A stretch of 64,000 nt of DNA from Flavitalea sp966112615 (GTDB lineage Bacteria; Bacteroidota; Bacteroidia; Chitinophagales; Chitinophagaceae): positions 248,001 through 312,000 of the forward strand of contig CBHWDO010000003.1 in the NCBI GenBank assembly GCA_966112615.1. Reading direction: 5' to 3'. The notes beneath the pieces were generated by a model that saw only the letters and a list, made by a program, of their open reading frames with translations, was not told the DNA's origin and did not search any database. A program made the position numbers and the translations under genes. Shown here in pieces: positions 43,257 to 51,151 of this stretch; position 1 is the stretch's first letter, and each line of letters opens with the position of its first letter.

Positions 43257-46200
43257 ATGAAAAAAATCTTTCTTGTAAGTACTCTTGTCGGCTGCTCATT
43301 ATTTGCAGACGCACAGCAAACAAGATATCTCAGTGATCCTAACGGGACCTTTAACCAGGCCCGGGAATATTTCCAGAAAGAGCAATACAGTTTAGCCTAT
43401 CCTTTATTGAAGGATCTGAGCCTTTCTTTAAGAGAAACTGACCGAAGCAATTCCGCACTCAATTACCAGGAGATCAGGTATTACACCATTGTGTGTGCAT
43501 TGAAACAGAATGAAGAACGCGCTGCATTCCAGGCGCAGGAATTCATCGATCTTGAAGACAATGCACCCAGGGTCCAGATGATGGGATATCACCTGGGAGA
43601 TTATTATTTCCGTAACCAGGATTATTCCAAAGCCATTGCTGCATTCGAATCAGTAGATGTTTCCAATCTCAGCAATGATGAAGTATCTGACCTCAAATTC
43701 AACCTCGGTTATTCATATTTCACTGTTCAAAGTTTTGATAAGGCAAAGCCTTTGCTGAATGCCATCAGGGCGGATCAGAAGAACAAGAACTATATACCTG
43801 CAAACTATTATTTCGGATATATTTCATTTTACGACAAGAATTATTCGGATGCATTGAATGCATTTCGTGTAGTTGAAAATGACCCGGAATATGGTAAGCT
43901 GGTTCCATATTATATCTCAACCATTCTGTATACCAATAACGATAAGCAGCGTGCACTTGATTATGCAAAGCAGCGTATCGGAAAAAATGGTATGTATTAT
44001 GAAAATGAAATGAGGCAACTGATCGGCCATGCCTTATTCGAGCAGCAACAATACGCACAGGCGATCCCTTATCTGGAAACTTATGTGAGCAAGGCCGAAA
44101 AAGTAAAGCGTGAAGACCTGTACGAGCTTTCTTATTCATATTACCAGACCGGTAATGCTGATAAAGCGATCCAGGGATTTAAACAACTTGGTGGTAAAGA
44201 AGATTCACTCGCACAAAATGCGATGTACCTGTTGGGTGATGCTTATTTAAAGAAAGGAGAGAAGCAGAACGCAAGAAATGCTTTTCTTTTCTGTGCAAAC
44301 AACAGCAGCAACCAAAAGCAGAAAGAGATCTCGCAGTTTCACTATGCTAAACTTTCTTATGAATTGGGATACCAGGATATTGCATTGTCCTCTTTCCAGG
44401 ATTTCATTAGGTCCTATCCTAATTCTTCCTATGCACCAGAAGCAAAGGACCTGCTGGTGGGCGTTTTGGCCAATACAAATAATTATAAGGATGCACTTTC
44501 GCTGATCGACAGTATCGGTACAAACAGCCAGGTGGCAAGACAGGCTTATCCAAAGATCCTGGTTGGAAGAGCAACTGAACTGATCAATGATGGAATGCTG
44601 GTTACAGCAAATGAACTATTGACGAAAGCAGAACAGCAGCCAACCAATCAATCAGTAAAACCTTATATCAATTTCTGGAAAGGAGAGGTTTCATACAGGT
44701 TGAGTAAGATCGATGATGCAATACGTTATTACTATGAATTCCTGAACAACCCGGTTACAAACGGAGAAGTTAGTCCTGTTCATGCGAGGTATAACCTTGG
44801 ATATTGTTATCTCAAAAAAGAGAATTACAGGCAGGCATTAGGTTTCTTTGAACAGGTGGTTTCCAATCCTTCCATCAATGCTAATCCAATTCAGCAGGAT
44901 GCTTATGTAAGGATCGCGGATTGTCATTATATGAACAGGGATTTCAAGAGAGCCCTTGCGATGTATGATAAAGTACTGGATTATACATGGCCTTCTTCTG
45001 ATTATGCTACTTTCCAGAAAGCCATGGTGACCGGTGTAAATAATTCAAGAGAGAAGATCAATCTTCTGAATGCTTTGAGCAGAAGATATCCTCAATCATC
45101 CCTTATTCCGGATGCAAACATGGAGATCGCGAGTACCTATCTTTCCAATGAGCAATATCGTGAAGCGATCCCATACTTAAAGAATGTGATCAATGATCCA
45201 AATTCATCATTGACACCACGTGCATTGCTACGTTCCGGTATTGCATATTACAATATGGAGAACAATGCAGAAGCATTGAAGCAATATACTACGCTCTTAA
45301 AGCAATTCCCGAATTCACCTGAAGCACAGGAAGGATTGGATAATGCAAAGGCAATTTTTGTTGAAGAAGGAAGATCGGGTGAATATGTAGCATTTGCGCG
45401 ATCCATGGGACAGGAAGTGACCACTTCACAGGAAGAGCAACTGGCATATGAAGAAGCAGAGATCCAGTTTAACAATGGAAATTTCCCTGCTGCTGCGAAA
45501 AAATTTGAAGATTACCTGGCCAAGTTTCCAGAAGGTAAGCACAGTATTGAGGCACTCTATTACAAGAGTGAGATCTATGCAAACCAGAAGGATCTTCAGA
45601 AAGCAGTTGCAGGCTATGAACAACTGAGTGAGCGTGTTCCGCATAAGTTTGGTGAAAAATCATTGCTGCAGGCTGCACGTATCAATTTCTTCGATCTGAA
45701 GAATTATGATAAGGCTGAAAAGTATTTTTCGAAGCTGAAAGATTTTTCTTCTTCACAGGAAACTAGGATGGAAGCCATGCGCGGTTTATTGAGAAGTCAG
45801 TACCAATTGAATAAATGGACTGTTGCCGTTCCAAATGCAAAAGATCTTTTGCAGCAAAAAGGTGCAGGAACAGATGATAAGATCCTAGCTGGAATGGTTA
45901 TGGGAAAGAGTGCACAGGAATCTAACCAGTGTGCTGAAGCCATCACGCATTACAGGAATGTAGCGGCATTGAGTAAAGCAGCTTATGGAGCAGAAGCACG
46001 TTATCGTATTGCAGAATGTTACCTCAGGGAAAATAAATTGAGTGATGCAGAGAAAGCAGCATTTGAAGTGATCAATAAGGCAGGTTCTTATGAAGAATGG
46101 GTAACACGTTCATACCTGTTGCTGGGTGATGTTTATTTTAAACAGAAAGACCTGTTCAACGCTAAAGCAACTTACCAGAGTGTTGTAGACAATGCAAAGA

Positions 46201-46286
46201 TCGAATCACTCAGGCAGGAAGCAATGGAGCGATTGAAAGAAGTTGCTGCAGCAGAATCAAAAGAAAGCAAGGTAGATAATCAATAA
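43257..46286 (+). CDS. large periplasmic tetratricopeptide-repeat protein
   Basis: This 1009-residue protein has a signal peptide (about 1-19, ending FADA before QQ) and then TPR-type helical repeats along almost its whole length (for example YQDIALSSFQDFIRSYPNSSYAPEAKDLL, REAIPYLKNVINDPNSSLTPRALLRSGIAYYNMEN, NAEALKQYTTLLKQFPNSPEAQEGL, FPAAAKKFEDYLAKFPEGKHSIEALYYKSEIY). The repeats recall YbgF/CpoB and BamD-like scaffolds. It is followed 21 bases later by an outer-membrane barrel gene, so the two are likely a functional pair at the outer membrane. The pair is common in Bacteroidota but I know of no assigned function. The upstream gap holds ACTTTACC as a weak -7 candidate. Confidence 0.9.
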   Translation: MKKIFLVSTLVGCSLFADAQQTRYLSDPNGTFNQAREYFQKEQYSLAYPLLKDLSLSLRETDRSNSALNYQEIRYYTIVCALKQNEERAAFQAQEFIDLEDNAPRVQMMGYHLGDYYFRNQDYSKAIAAFESVDVSNLSNDEVSDLKFNLGYSYFTVQSFDKAKPLLNAIRADQKNKNYIPANYYFGYISFYDKNYSDALNAFRVVENDPEYGKLVPYYISTILYTNNDKQRALDYAKQRIGKNGMYYENEMRQLIGHALFEQQQYAQAIPYLETYVSKAEKVKREDLYELSYSYYQTGNADKAIQGFKQLGGKEDSLAQNAMYLLGDAYLKKGEKQNARNAFLFCANNSSNQKQKEISQFHYAKLSYELGYQDIALSSFQDFIRSYPNSSYAPEAKDLLVGVLANTNNYKDALSLIDSIGTNSQVARQAYPKILVGRATELINDGMLVTANELLTKAEQQPTNQSVKPYINFWKGEVSYRLSKIDDAIRYYYEFLNNPVTNGEVSPVHARYNLGYCYLKKENYRQALGFFEQVVSNPSINANPIQQDAYVRIADCHYMNRDFKRALAMYDKVLDYTWPSSDYATFQKAMVTGVNNSREKINLLNALSRRYPQSSLIPDANMEIASTYLSNEQYREAIPYLKNVINDPNSSLTPRALLRSGIAYYNMENNAEALKQYTTLLKQFPNSPEAQEGLDNAKAIFVEEGRSGEYVAFARSMGQEVTTSQEEQLAYEEAEIQFNNGNFPAAAKKFEDYLAKFPEGKHSIEALYYKSEIYANQKDLQKAVAGYEQLSERVPHKFGEKSLLQAARINFFDLKNYDKAEKYFSKLKDFSSSQETRMEAMRGLLRSQYQLNKWTVAVPNAKDLLQQKGAGTDDKILAGMVMGKSAQESNQCAEAITHYRNVAALSKAAYGAEARYRIAECYLRENKLSDAEKAAFEVINKAGSYEEWVTRSYLLLGDVYFKQKDLFNAKATYQSVVDNAKIESLRQEAMERLKEVAAAESKESKVDNQ

Positions 46287-46307
46287 TCAAGGATTCAAAC
46301 AGGTACA

Positions 46308-47942
46308 ATGACAATAAAAGGAATTGCACTTTCAGGATTACTGGCGACCGTTGGCTTAACTACCATGGCGCAGGATACCACGAAGAAAAGAAGCATCGAT
46401 ATTACTTCATCCTTCAAACCTGTATTGAGAGAAGCGTCGAAGTTGAATTTCAATGCAAGCGCCCCTGTAACTGATACAGGCAGGCCAAAGCTTCAATACA
46501 ATCTTCCGGCTGAGAATCTTTTGTTCCCATACCAGGCAGGAGAATTAAAGCCGCTTGCATTTACACCGGATACCGGAACAGCATGGACGAACAGTAATTA
46601 TATCAAGGTTGGAATAGGAAATATTCATCAGCCATTGGTGAAAGCAGGATTTAGTTTTGGTGATGGAGAATATACTTTCTTCAACATTTTTGCTGATCAC
46701 GTAAGTTCAAAAGGAAGTCTTCAATACCAGCAGCATAGTGAAAGTAAGATCGGCGGAGCACTCACGTATCGTACTCCCAAAAATCTCGAGTGGACAGGTA
46801 ATATCGGCGTGGTAAACAGCACCTATTATTTGTATGGAGGTGCTGATTCATTGCCTTTCACCAAATCAGATCTTCGTCAGCGTTTTCAAACCATTGAAGC
46901 CAAGATCGGCTTAAGAAATATTGTTCCGACAGAATTTGGTTTAACCTATGAACCAACGTTGCGGATCTCTGCAATGGGTGATAGTCGAACAAGAAAAGGA
47001 TCTGAAACCAATATGGTGCTCAATGTACCTGTAACAAAAACGCTGGGTAAAGCTACGGCGTTCAGTTTGGGCGTATTGGCCGATATCACGAATTACAGGA
47101 GGGAAGATGAGGATAATATCAATAACAATATCATCCAGATCAATCCAAAGCTTGAATTCAAAACACCAAATTTTTACCTGAATGCAGGAATAACACCATC
47201 ATGGGATAATGGAAATTTTTATATGCTGCCAAACCTGATGGCTGATATCATCACTAGTGATCAGCGACTGACCCTGCAATTAGGATGGATCGGTTATTTC
47301 AATAAAGGAACCTATCAAAGATTTGCAGGAATCAATCCCTGGCTGGCGCAACCAGACTCATTAAGGAACGATCGGGTGAATGAGATCTTTGCAGGATTCA
47401 AAGGATCATCCGGCAATCATATCAGTTATTCAGCCAAGATTGGTTTCCAGAAGCACCGTGATATCGGGCTCTTTGTAAATAACCCGATCGATGAAAAGGA
47501 TTTCCAGATCAGGTATGAACCCGAACTGACTATCATTAATACGCATGCTGAAGCGCAGTATACAAGAGGAGAGGAGTTTAGTGCAAGAGCTACATTCGAC
47601 TGGAATAAATTCACCAAGCAGGAAAAATATTCAGAAGCATGGGGTTTGTTGCCACTTGAATTAAGTGCACAGCTAAGATGGCGTGTATGGAAGGATCTTT
47701 ACTTAAGAACAGAATTATGGGCATTTGATGGAGCAAAATACCTTGGACAAAACGGACTTAGTTATAAAGGTGAAACCGGGTTTGATGTGAATGCCGGTGC
47801 AGAATTTAAAATCACAAAGAATCTGAATCTTTGGGCACAGTTCAATAATATTCTGAACAACAGGTATGAGCGCTGGCACAGGTATGAAGTTTTTGGATTC
47901 AATGTGTTAGGAGGTGTTACTTATACATTTAATCAGAAGTAG
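46308..47942 (+). CDS. outer-membrane beta-barrel protein
   Basis: This 544-residue protein has a signal peptide (ending TMA before QDTTKK) and a short ordered plug-like start (SIDITSSFKPVLREASKLNF). Many amphipathic beta-strands follow (YIKVGIGNIHQPLVKAGFSFGDG, FSAKIGFQ-like, GEEFSARATFDWNKF, DLYLRTELWAFDG). The last strands, NLNLWAQFNNILNNRYERWHRYEVFGFNVLGGVTYTF, match the end of TonB-dependent-receptor barrels. A full plug domain and TonB box are missing, so it is not a standard receptor. It lies 21 bases after the TPR gene and is likely a TPR-assisted outer-membrane channel or assembly factor; that role is inferred. Confidence 0.8.
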   Translation: MTIKGIALSGLLATVGLTTMAQDTTKKRSIDITSSFKPVLREASKLNFNASAPVTDTGRPKLQYNLPAENLLFPYQAGELKPLAFTPDTGTAWTNSNYIKVGIGNIHQPLVKAGFSFGDGEYTFFNIFADHVSSKGSLQYQQHSESKIGGALTYRTPKNLEWTGNIGVVNSTYYLYGGADSLPFTKSDLRQRFQTIEAKIGLRNIVPTEFGLTYEPTLRISAMGDSRTRKGSETNMVLNVPVTKTLGKATAFSLGVLADITNYRREDEDNINNNIIQINPKLEFKTPNFYLNAGITPSWDNGNFYMLPNLMADIITSDQRLTLQLGWIGYFNKGTYQRFAGINPWLAQPDSLRNDRVNEIFAGFKGSSGNHISYSAKIGFQKHRDIGLFVNNPIDEKDFQIRYEPELTIINTHAEAQYTRGEEFSARATFDWNKFTKQEKYSEAWGLLPLELSAQLRWRVWKDLYLRTELWAFDGAKYLGQNGLSYKGETGFDVNAGAEFKITKNLNLWAQFNNILNNRYERWHRYEVFGFNVLGGVTYTFNQK

Positions 47943-48011
47943 ATCCCGTAAGGTCAAAGAGGTTTTTTTAAGTCGGCTGAATATTGTTCCTTCGCGTTGA
48001 AATCAACGGCG

Positions 48012-48629
48012 ATGTTCGAAGTACTAAACAGCTATCTTGTTCAAAATAAAAGTATCAGCATACCCGGGCTGGGAACCATCCATGTGGACAGGATTCCCGC
48101 CCGGTATGATTTTGTGAACAGGGCTATTATTCCTCCTGCATTCCAGTTCCGCTTTGATAAATATTTTGATGCTCCTGATAAGGAGTTCTTCACTTACCTG
48201 GCAACTGAAAAGCAGGTCGCGGATTTTGAAGCCATCAAGATCTATAATGAATGGGCTTATGAATTCAGGAACCGGATCAGGGCTGAGCAATCGGTAACCT
48301 GGGAAGGAGTTGGGGTAATGCAGCAGGATGCTTCAGGAGAGATCCTGTTTGAATCCATTTCTGCACTCCAGAATGAGGTCTTTCCGGTTCATGCTGAAAA
48401 GATAGTTCGGGAAAATGCGGCCCATACCATGTTGGTTGGCGACAAGGAAACCAACACCATGGAAATGACTGAATATTTCCAGGAAGAAGAGCATTCGGGT
48501 AAGGGAAAGGTTTGGATCATTGCGCTTGTCATTGCCATCATCGCGATAGCAGTGCTCTTCATTCGTTTTTATAATGAAGGATTTAATATAGAGTCCACTT
48601 CAAACCAGCAAAGCATCGACATACGCTGA
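48012..48629 (+). CDS. HU-CCDC81-type protein with one membrane anchor
   Basis: This 205-residue protein has two tandem HU-like domains of the bacterial CCDC81 type (about 1-70, MFEVLNSYLVQNKSISIPGLGTIHVDRIPARYDF, and 70-125, NEWAYEFRNRIRAEQSVTWEGVGVMQQD). A low-complexity linker and a single membrane helix (about 176-195, KVWIIALVIAIIAIAVLFI) follow. Family members often end in a peptidoglycan-binding SPOR domain; this one ends about ten residues after the helix. The ATG at 48012 begins right at the domain; a TTG at 47997 is possible. It may tether another factor to the inner membrane or bind envelope DNA or protein; function unknown. Confidence 0.8.
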   Translation: MFEVLNSYLVQNKSISIPGLGTIHVDRIPARYDFVNRAIIPPAFQFRFDKYFDAPDKEFFTYLATEKQVADFEAIKIYNEWAYEFRNRIRAEQSVTWEGVGVMQQDASGEILFESISALQNEVFPVHAEKIVRENAAHTMLVGDKETNTMEMTEYFQEEEHSGKGKVWIIALVIAIIAIAVLFIRFYNEGFNIESTSNQQSIDIR

Positions 48630-48645
48630 TAGAAAAATCATCACT

Positions 48646-49548
48646 GTGCCATCTACTATTCATTATACCAGTTGCCCTATCTGCGGATCTGAAAATATCC
48701 GTCATTACTTATTTGCCAAAGACAATACAGTTACACAGCAGCAATTTCCAATCTGGCAATGCCTTCAGTGTACAGGCATGTTCACACAGGATGTTCCGGA
48801 TGAAAGCAGCATAGGAAGATATTATCGTTCTGATGCTTATGTGTCGCATTCCAATACAAAGGAAGGATTGATCAACTCTCTTTACCATCGTGTAAGAAAG
48901 ATCACCCTGGAACAGAAGAGGAAATTGATCATGTCTGCCTCAAAGAAAAAGCAGGGAACATTGCTGGATATTGGTGCAGGTGTTGGTGCATTTGCCCATC
49001 ATATACAACATCATGGATGGAAAGTGACTGCTTTGGAACCAGATAGTACAGCAAGGAAGAATGCACAGATTGAGTTTGGTATCCAGATGCAGGAATCATC
49101 CAAATTATTTCACCTTGAACAAGGCAGTTTTGATGTGATCACGATGTGGCATGTATTGGAACATGTTCATCGTTTGCATGATTATATCGAGCAATGCAGG
49201 AAATTATTAAAGCCGGATGGGATCCTCATCATTGCAGTGCCAAATTTCACTTCCAAAGATGCGCAGCATTACCAGCAATACTGGGCTGCATATGATGTAC
49301 CAAGGCATCTCTACCATTTTTCTCCGGCCTCCATCAAGCATCTTGTGATGGCGCATGGAATGAAAGTCAGGAAGATCAAACCCATGTGGTTCGACAGCTT
49401 TTACGTCAGTCTGCTCAGCGAGCAATACCGCACCGGCAAGCAGAATCTAGTGACCGGTTTCCTAAATGGATTGTCTTCGAACTGGAAGGCGTTGTGGGAG
49501 AGGGAGAGGGGGAGTTCGGGGGTTTATATTGTAGACTTGAAGACGTGA
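48646..49548 (+). CDS. class I SAM-dependent methyltransferase with zinc-binding N-terminus
   Basis: This 300-residue protein has an N-terminal four-cysteine site (CPICGSENIRHY and CLQC, about 8-45) and a Rossmann-type methyltransferase core (GTLLDIGAGVGAFAHHIQHHGWKVTALEPD, about 105-135; FDVITMWHVLEHVHRLHDYIEQCRKLLKPDGILIIAVPN, about 163-203). The layout is typical of Bacteroidota methyltransferases near sugar or ribosome genes; the substrate is not known. GTG is the start. The last codons (VDLKT-stop) run into the octamer array at 49531, so the C-terminus was altered by the repeat. Confidence 0.87.
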   Translation: MPSTIHYTSCPICGSENIRHYLFAKDNTVTQQQFPIWQCLQCTGMFTQDVPDESSIGRYYRSDAYVSHSNTKEGLINSLYHRVRKITLEQKRKLIMSASKKKQGTLLDIGAGVGAFAHHIQHHGWKVTALEPDSTARKNAQIEFGIQMQESSKLFHLEQGSFDVITMWHVLEHVHRLHDYIEQCRKLLKPDGILIIAVPNFTSKDAQHYQQYWAAYDVPRHLYHFSPASIKHLVMAHGMKVRKIKPMWFDSFYVSLLSEQYRTGKQNLVTGFLNGLSSNWKALWERERGSSGVYIVDLKT

Positions 49549-49586
49549 AGACATGAAGACATGGAGACATGGAGACGTGAAGACAT
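49531..49586 (+). repeat. octamer array A-left (GRAGACRT x6)
   Basis: A degenerate first unit GTAGACTT is followed by six exact units: GAAGACGT, GAAGACAT twice, GGAGACAT, GGAGACGT and GAAGACAT. It supplies the stop codon of the methyltransferase gene and ends 3 bases before the stop of the four-helix-bundle gene. Confidence 0.9.
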
Positions 49587-49589
49587 GGG

Positions 49590-49952
49590 TTAGGGAAGAT
49601 TAGCATTTAACTTTATAGTCTTTACATACTTATTCATCATTATGCCAAGCCTGTGTAGATCTTGCTTTACTTCATCTGTGTTGGCGTATTGGAGATCTTT
49701 GGAAAGGATTGACAGGTATTTACATTCTTCCAATGAGCCTCGTGAAATGGAATAGAACCTTAATTTTTCTTTGACCGTATCTCTGCCAAATCCTTCAGCA
49801 ATATTTGCGGCAATTGATACTGCCGCTCGTCTGATCTGGTCTTTTAAACTATATTTTTCTTCGAAGGGAAATTGTGCACTTAGTAAATAGATCTTCTTCA
49901 CAATAACATGAGCTTCCTGCCAAATCCTCAAATCTTCAAATGATTTTGCCAT
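49590..49952 (-). CDS. four-helix-bundle protein, 23S rRNA-IVS family
   Basis: This 120-residue protein belongs to the four-helix-bundle family named after proteins encoded in 23S rRNA intervening sequences; bAvd of diversity-generating retroelements is a structural relative. Signatures are FEDLRIWQEAHVIVKKIYLLSAQFP, LKDQIRRAAVSIAANIAEGFGR and SRGSLEECKYLSIL. The family forms pentameric barrels that bind nucleic acid. Here it is not in an rRNA gene and no reverse transcriptase is near. Inverted octamer arrays flank it on both sides. A TAATTTCG element (49956-49963, minus strand) 4 bases before the ATG resembles the -7 consensus, implying an almost leaderless mRNA, and an AACATTT/AAATGTT inverted repeat (49996-50011) lies further upstream. 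Function unknown. Confidence 0.9.
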   Translation of the reverse strand: MAKSFEDLRIWQEAHVIVKKIYLLSAQFPFEEKYSLKDQIRRAAVSIAANIAEGFGRDTVKEKLRFYSISRGSLEECKYLSILSKDLQYANTDEVKQDLHRLGIMMNKYVKTIKLNANLP

Positions 49953-50019
49953 AAGCGAAATTACTCATGGCAGTATTGGTAAAAATGGTGATTTAAACAT
50001 TTAAAAATGTTTTTTCTCC

Positions 50020-50074
50020 ACGTCTTCACGTCTCCACGTCTCCATGTCTCCATGTCTTCACGTCTCCATGTCTA
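50020..50074 (-). repeat. octamer array A-right (GRAGACRT x6, inverted)
   Basis: Read on the minus strand it starts TAGACAT and continues with six exact GRAGACRT units. It is inverted relative to array A-left. The TAG of its first unit is the stop codon of the glutaminyl cyclase gene. Confidence 0.9.
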
Positions 50075-50869
50075 AAACTTCACCTCATACATCACCGGCC
50101 AATTCTTTCCTGTCACAAAAACCTGTTTAGTGGCCGAATCATAGGCAATTCCATTCAGGGTTTGATTGGAGAAATCAAGGTATGGATGCTTTTGCTGAAG
50201 CTCGTCCTGGATCCTTTTGAAGTCGAGTTTGCCGACTACCTTTCCTTCCGGATTGATCTTTAAAATATACGGCGTCTGCCATTGGTTGGCATAAATGAAT
50301 CCATCAATATACTCCAGTTCATTGAGGTTTGGAACCGGTCCGTAATTGTCGGTAACGGAAATTGTTTTGACCAACTTAACAGTGTCTGGAGTATAATAAA
50401 AAAGATTACTGGTACCGTCACTAACGATCAGGTGCTGTCCATCATTGGTGATTCCCCATCCTTCCGTTACGTAGGGAAATTCACCGATCTTTTTAAATGT
50501 TTTGGCATCGTAAATAAATCCTTTCTTATTCTGCCAGGTTAACTGGTAAATCTTTCCATTCAAAACGGTGATACCTTCTCCAAAAAAATCACCGGGTAAA
50601 GAAACTTTGCGATCGATCGAACCTTTCGATTTATCTACAGGTCCCAGCCAGCTGGTATTTGGCATCCCTGTACTTTCGATCAACTGGCCGTCATGGATGA
50701 CCAAACCTTGTGTGAAGGATGCTGTGTCATGCGGGTATTCTTTCACTACCTGGAACTGGATCACAGGAATGGGAGGGTTGGGGGAAATGTTTCCCTGGTC
50801 CTGGTCTTCATCATTGCATGCGCTTAATATCACAATCAATAGTATGAATGGTATGGATAGCTTTTTCAT
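50072..50869 (-). CDS. glutaminyl-peptide cyclotransferase (lipoprotein)
   Basis: This 265-residue protein is a plant/bacterial-type glutaminyl cyclase, a five-bladed beta-propeller that turns N-terminal Gln into pyroglutamate. FTQGLVIHDGQLIESTG, FFGEGITVLNGKIYQLTWQNKKGFIYDAKTF and LNELEYIDGFIYANQWQTPYILKINPEGKVVGKLDF are family motifs, the last holding the conserved Glu and Trp of the active site. It has a lipoprotein signal with lipobox LSAC. The mature N-terminus is CNDEDQDQ, an acidic stretch like the surface-export signals of Bacteroidota lipoproteins, although a periplasmic site would suit the function. It is divergent from a T9SS metalloprotease gene; its stop lies in an octamer array. 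Confidence 0.92.
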   Translation of the reverse strand: MKKLSIPFILLIVILSACNDEDQDQGNISPNPPIPVIQFQVVKEYPHDTASFTQGLVIHDGQLIESTGMPNTSWLGPVDKSKGSIDRKVSLPGDFFGEGITVLNGKIYQLTWQNKKGFIYDAKTFKKIGEFPYVTEGWGITNDGQHLIVSDGTSNLFYYTPDTVKLVKTISVTDNYGPVPNLNELEYIDGFIYANQWQTPYILKINPEGKVVGKLDFKRIQDELQQKHPYLDFSNQTLNGIAYDSATKQVFVTGKNWPVMYEVKF

Positions 50870-50885
50870 CGATCTAAATAAGTTT

Positions 50886-50893
50886 CAAAAGTA
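50886..50893 (-). promoter_or_regulatory. -7 promoter element of the glutaminyl cyclase gene
   Basis: TACTTTTG on the minus strand matches TAnnTTTG and lies about 17 bases before the ATG. A TTTTTC stretch about 20 bases upstream is a weak -33 candidate. Confidence 0.5.
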
Positions 50894-51052
50894 CATTTCT
50901 GATGTTTTAATTTGAAAAATATCCCACAACTCTTTGTAAAACAAGAAATTTTAACTTGCTTTATGGCTGCTTATCTCCAGATCATCACCATCCTTACCCC
51001 TTATACCCCGGTGAATCGTAGATAAGAAATACGAAATCGTTTTCTATCCTTT

Positions 51053-51125
51053 TATTGAAACCCCCTATCCTGCAAGTACTGCATTATTCAATCCGTATGA
51101 ATGCCCCATCCATCGCCTATGTAGC
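51053..51125 (+). promoter_or_regulatory. two-block motif upstream of the M43 protease gene
   Basis: TATTGAAACCCCCTATCC (51053-51070) and CCTATGTAGC (51116-51125) repeat the two blocks seen before the WbpM-like gene (29177-29229). The second block is 26 bases before the start codon, against 25 there. The block spacing is 45 bases here and 24 there, a difference of 21, which is two helical turns. The role is unknown. The rest of the 282-base gap, shared with the glutaminyl cyclase gene, shows nothing else clear. Confidence 0.45.
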
Positions 51126-51151
51126 ACCAGCTCTAAAAGAATGCTGCTACT

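Larger units (their letters stand above)
49531..50074. mobile_element. 544-bp element: four-helix-bundle gene between inverted octamer arrays
   Basis: Each end has one degenerate unit (TAGACTT or TAGACAT) and six exact GRAGACRT octamers, 49539-49586 on the + strand and 50020-50067 on the - strand, in inverted orientation. Between them lies a single 120-residue IVS-family gene. The stop codons of both flanking genes fall inside the arrays. No transposase is encoded and no clear target duplication is visible, so mobility is inferred from structure only. Confidence 0.55.

Noticed and set aside
46308..47942. Standard TonB-dependent receptor (SusC-like)
   Set aside because: No plug domain, TonB box or SusD-like partner is present and the protein is much shorter.
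49590..49952. Diversity-generating retroelement accessory (bAvd)
   Set aside because: No reverse transcriptase, template repeat or variable repeat is near; only the small bundle protein is present.
49531..50074. CRISPR array from regular octamer repeats
   Set aside because: Units are 8 bases with no spacers between them and no cas gene is present.
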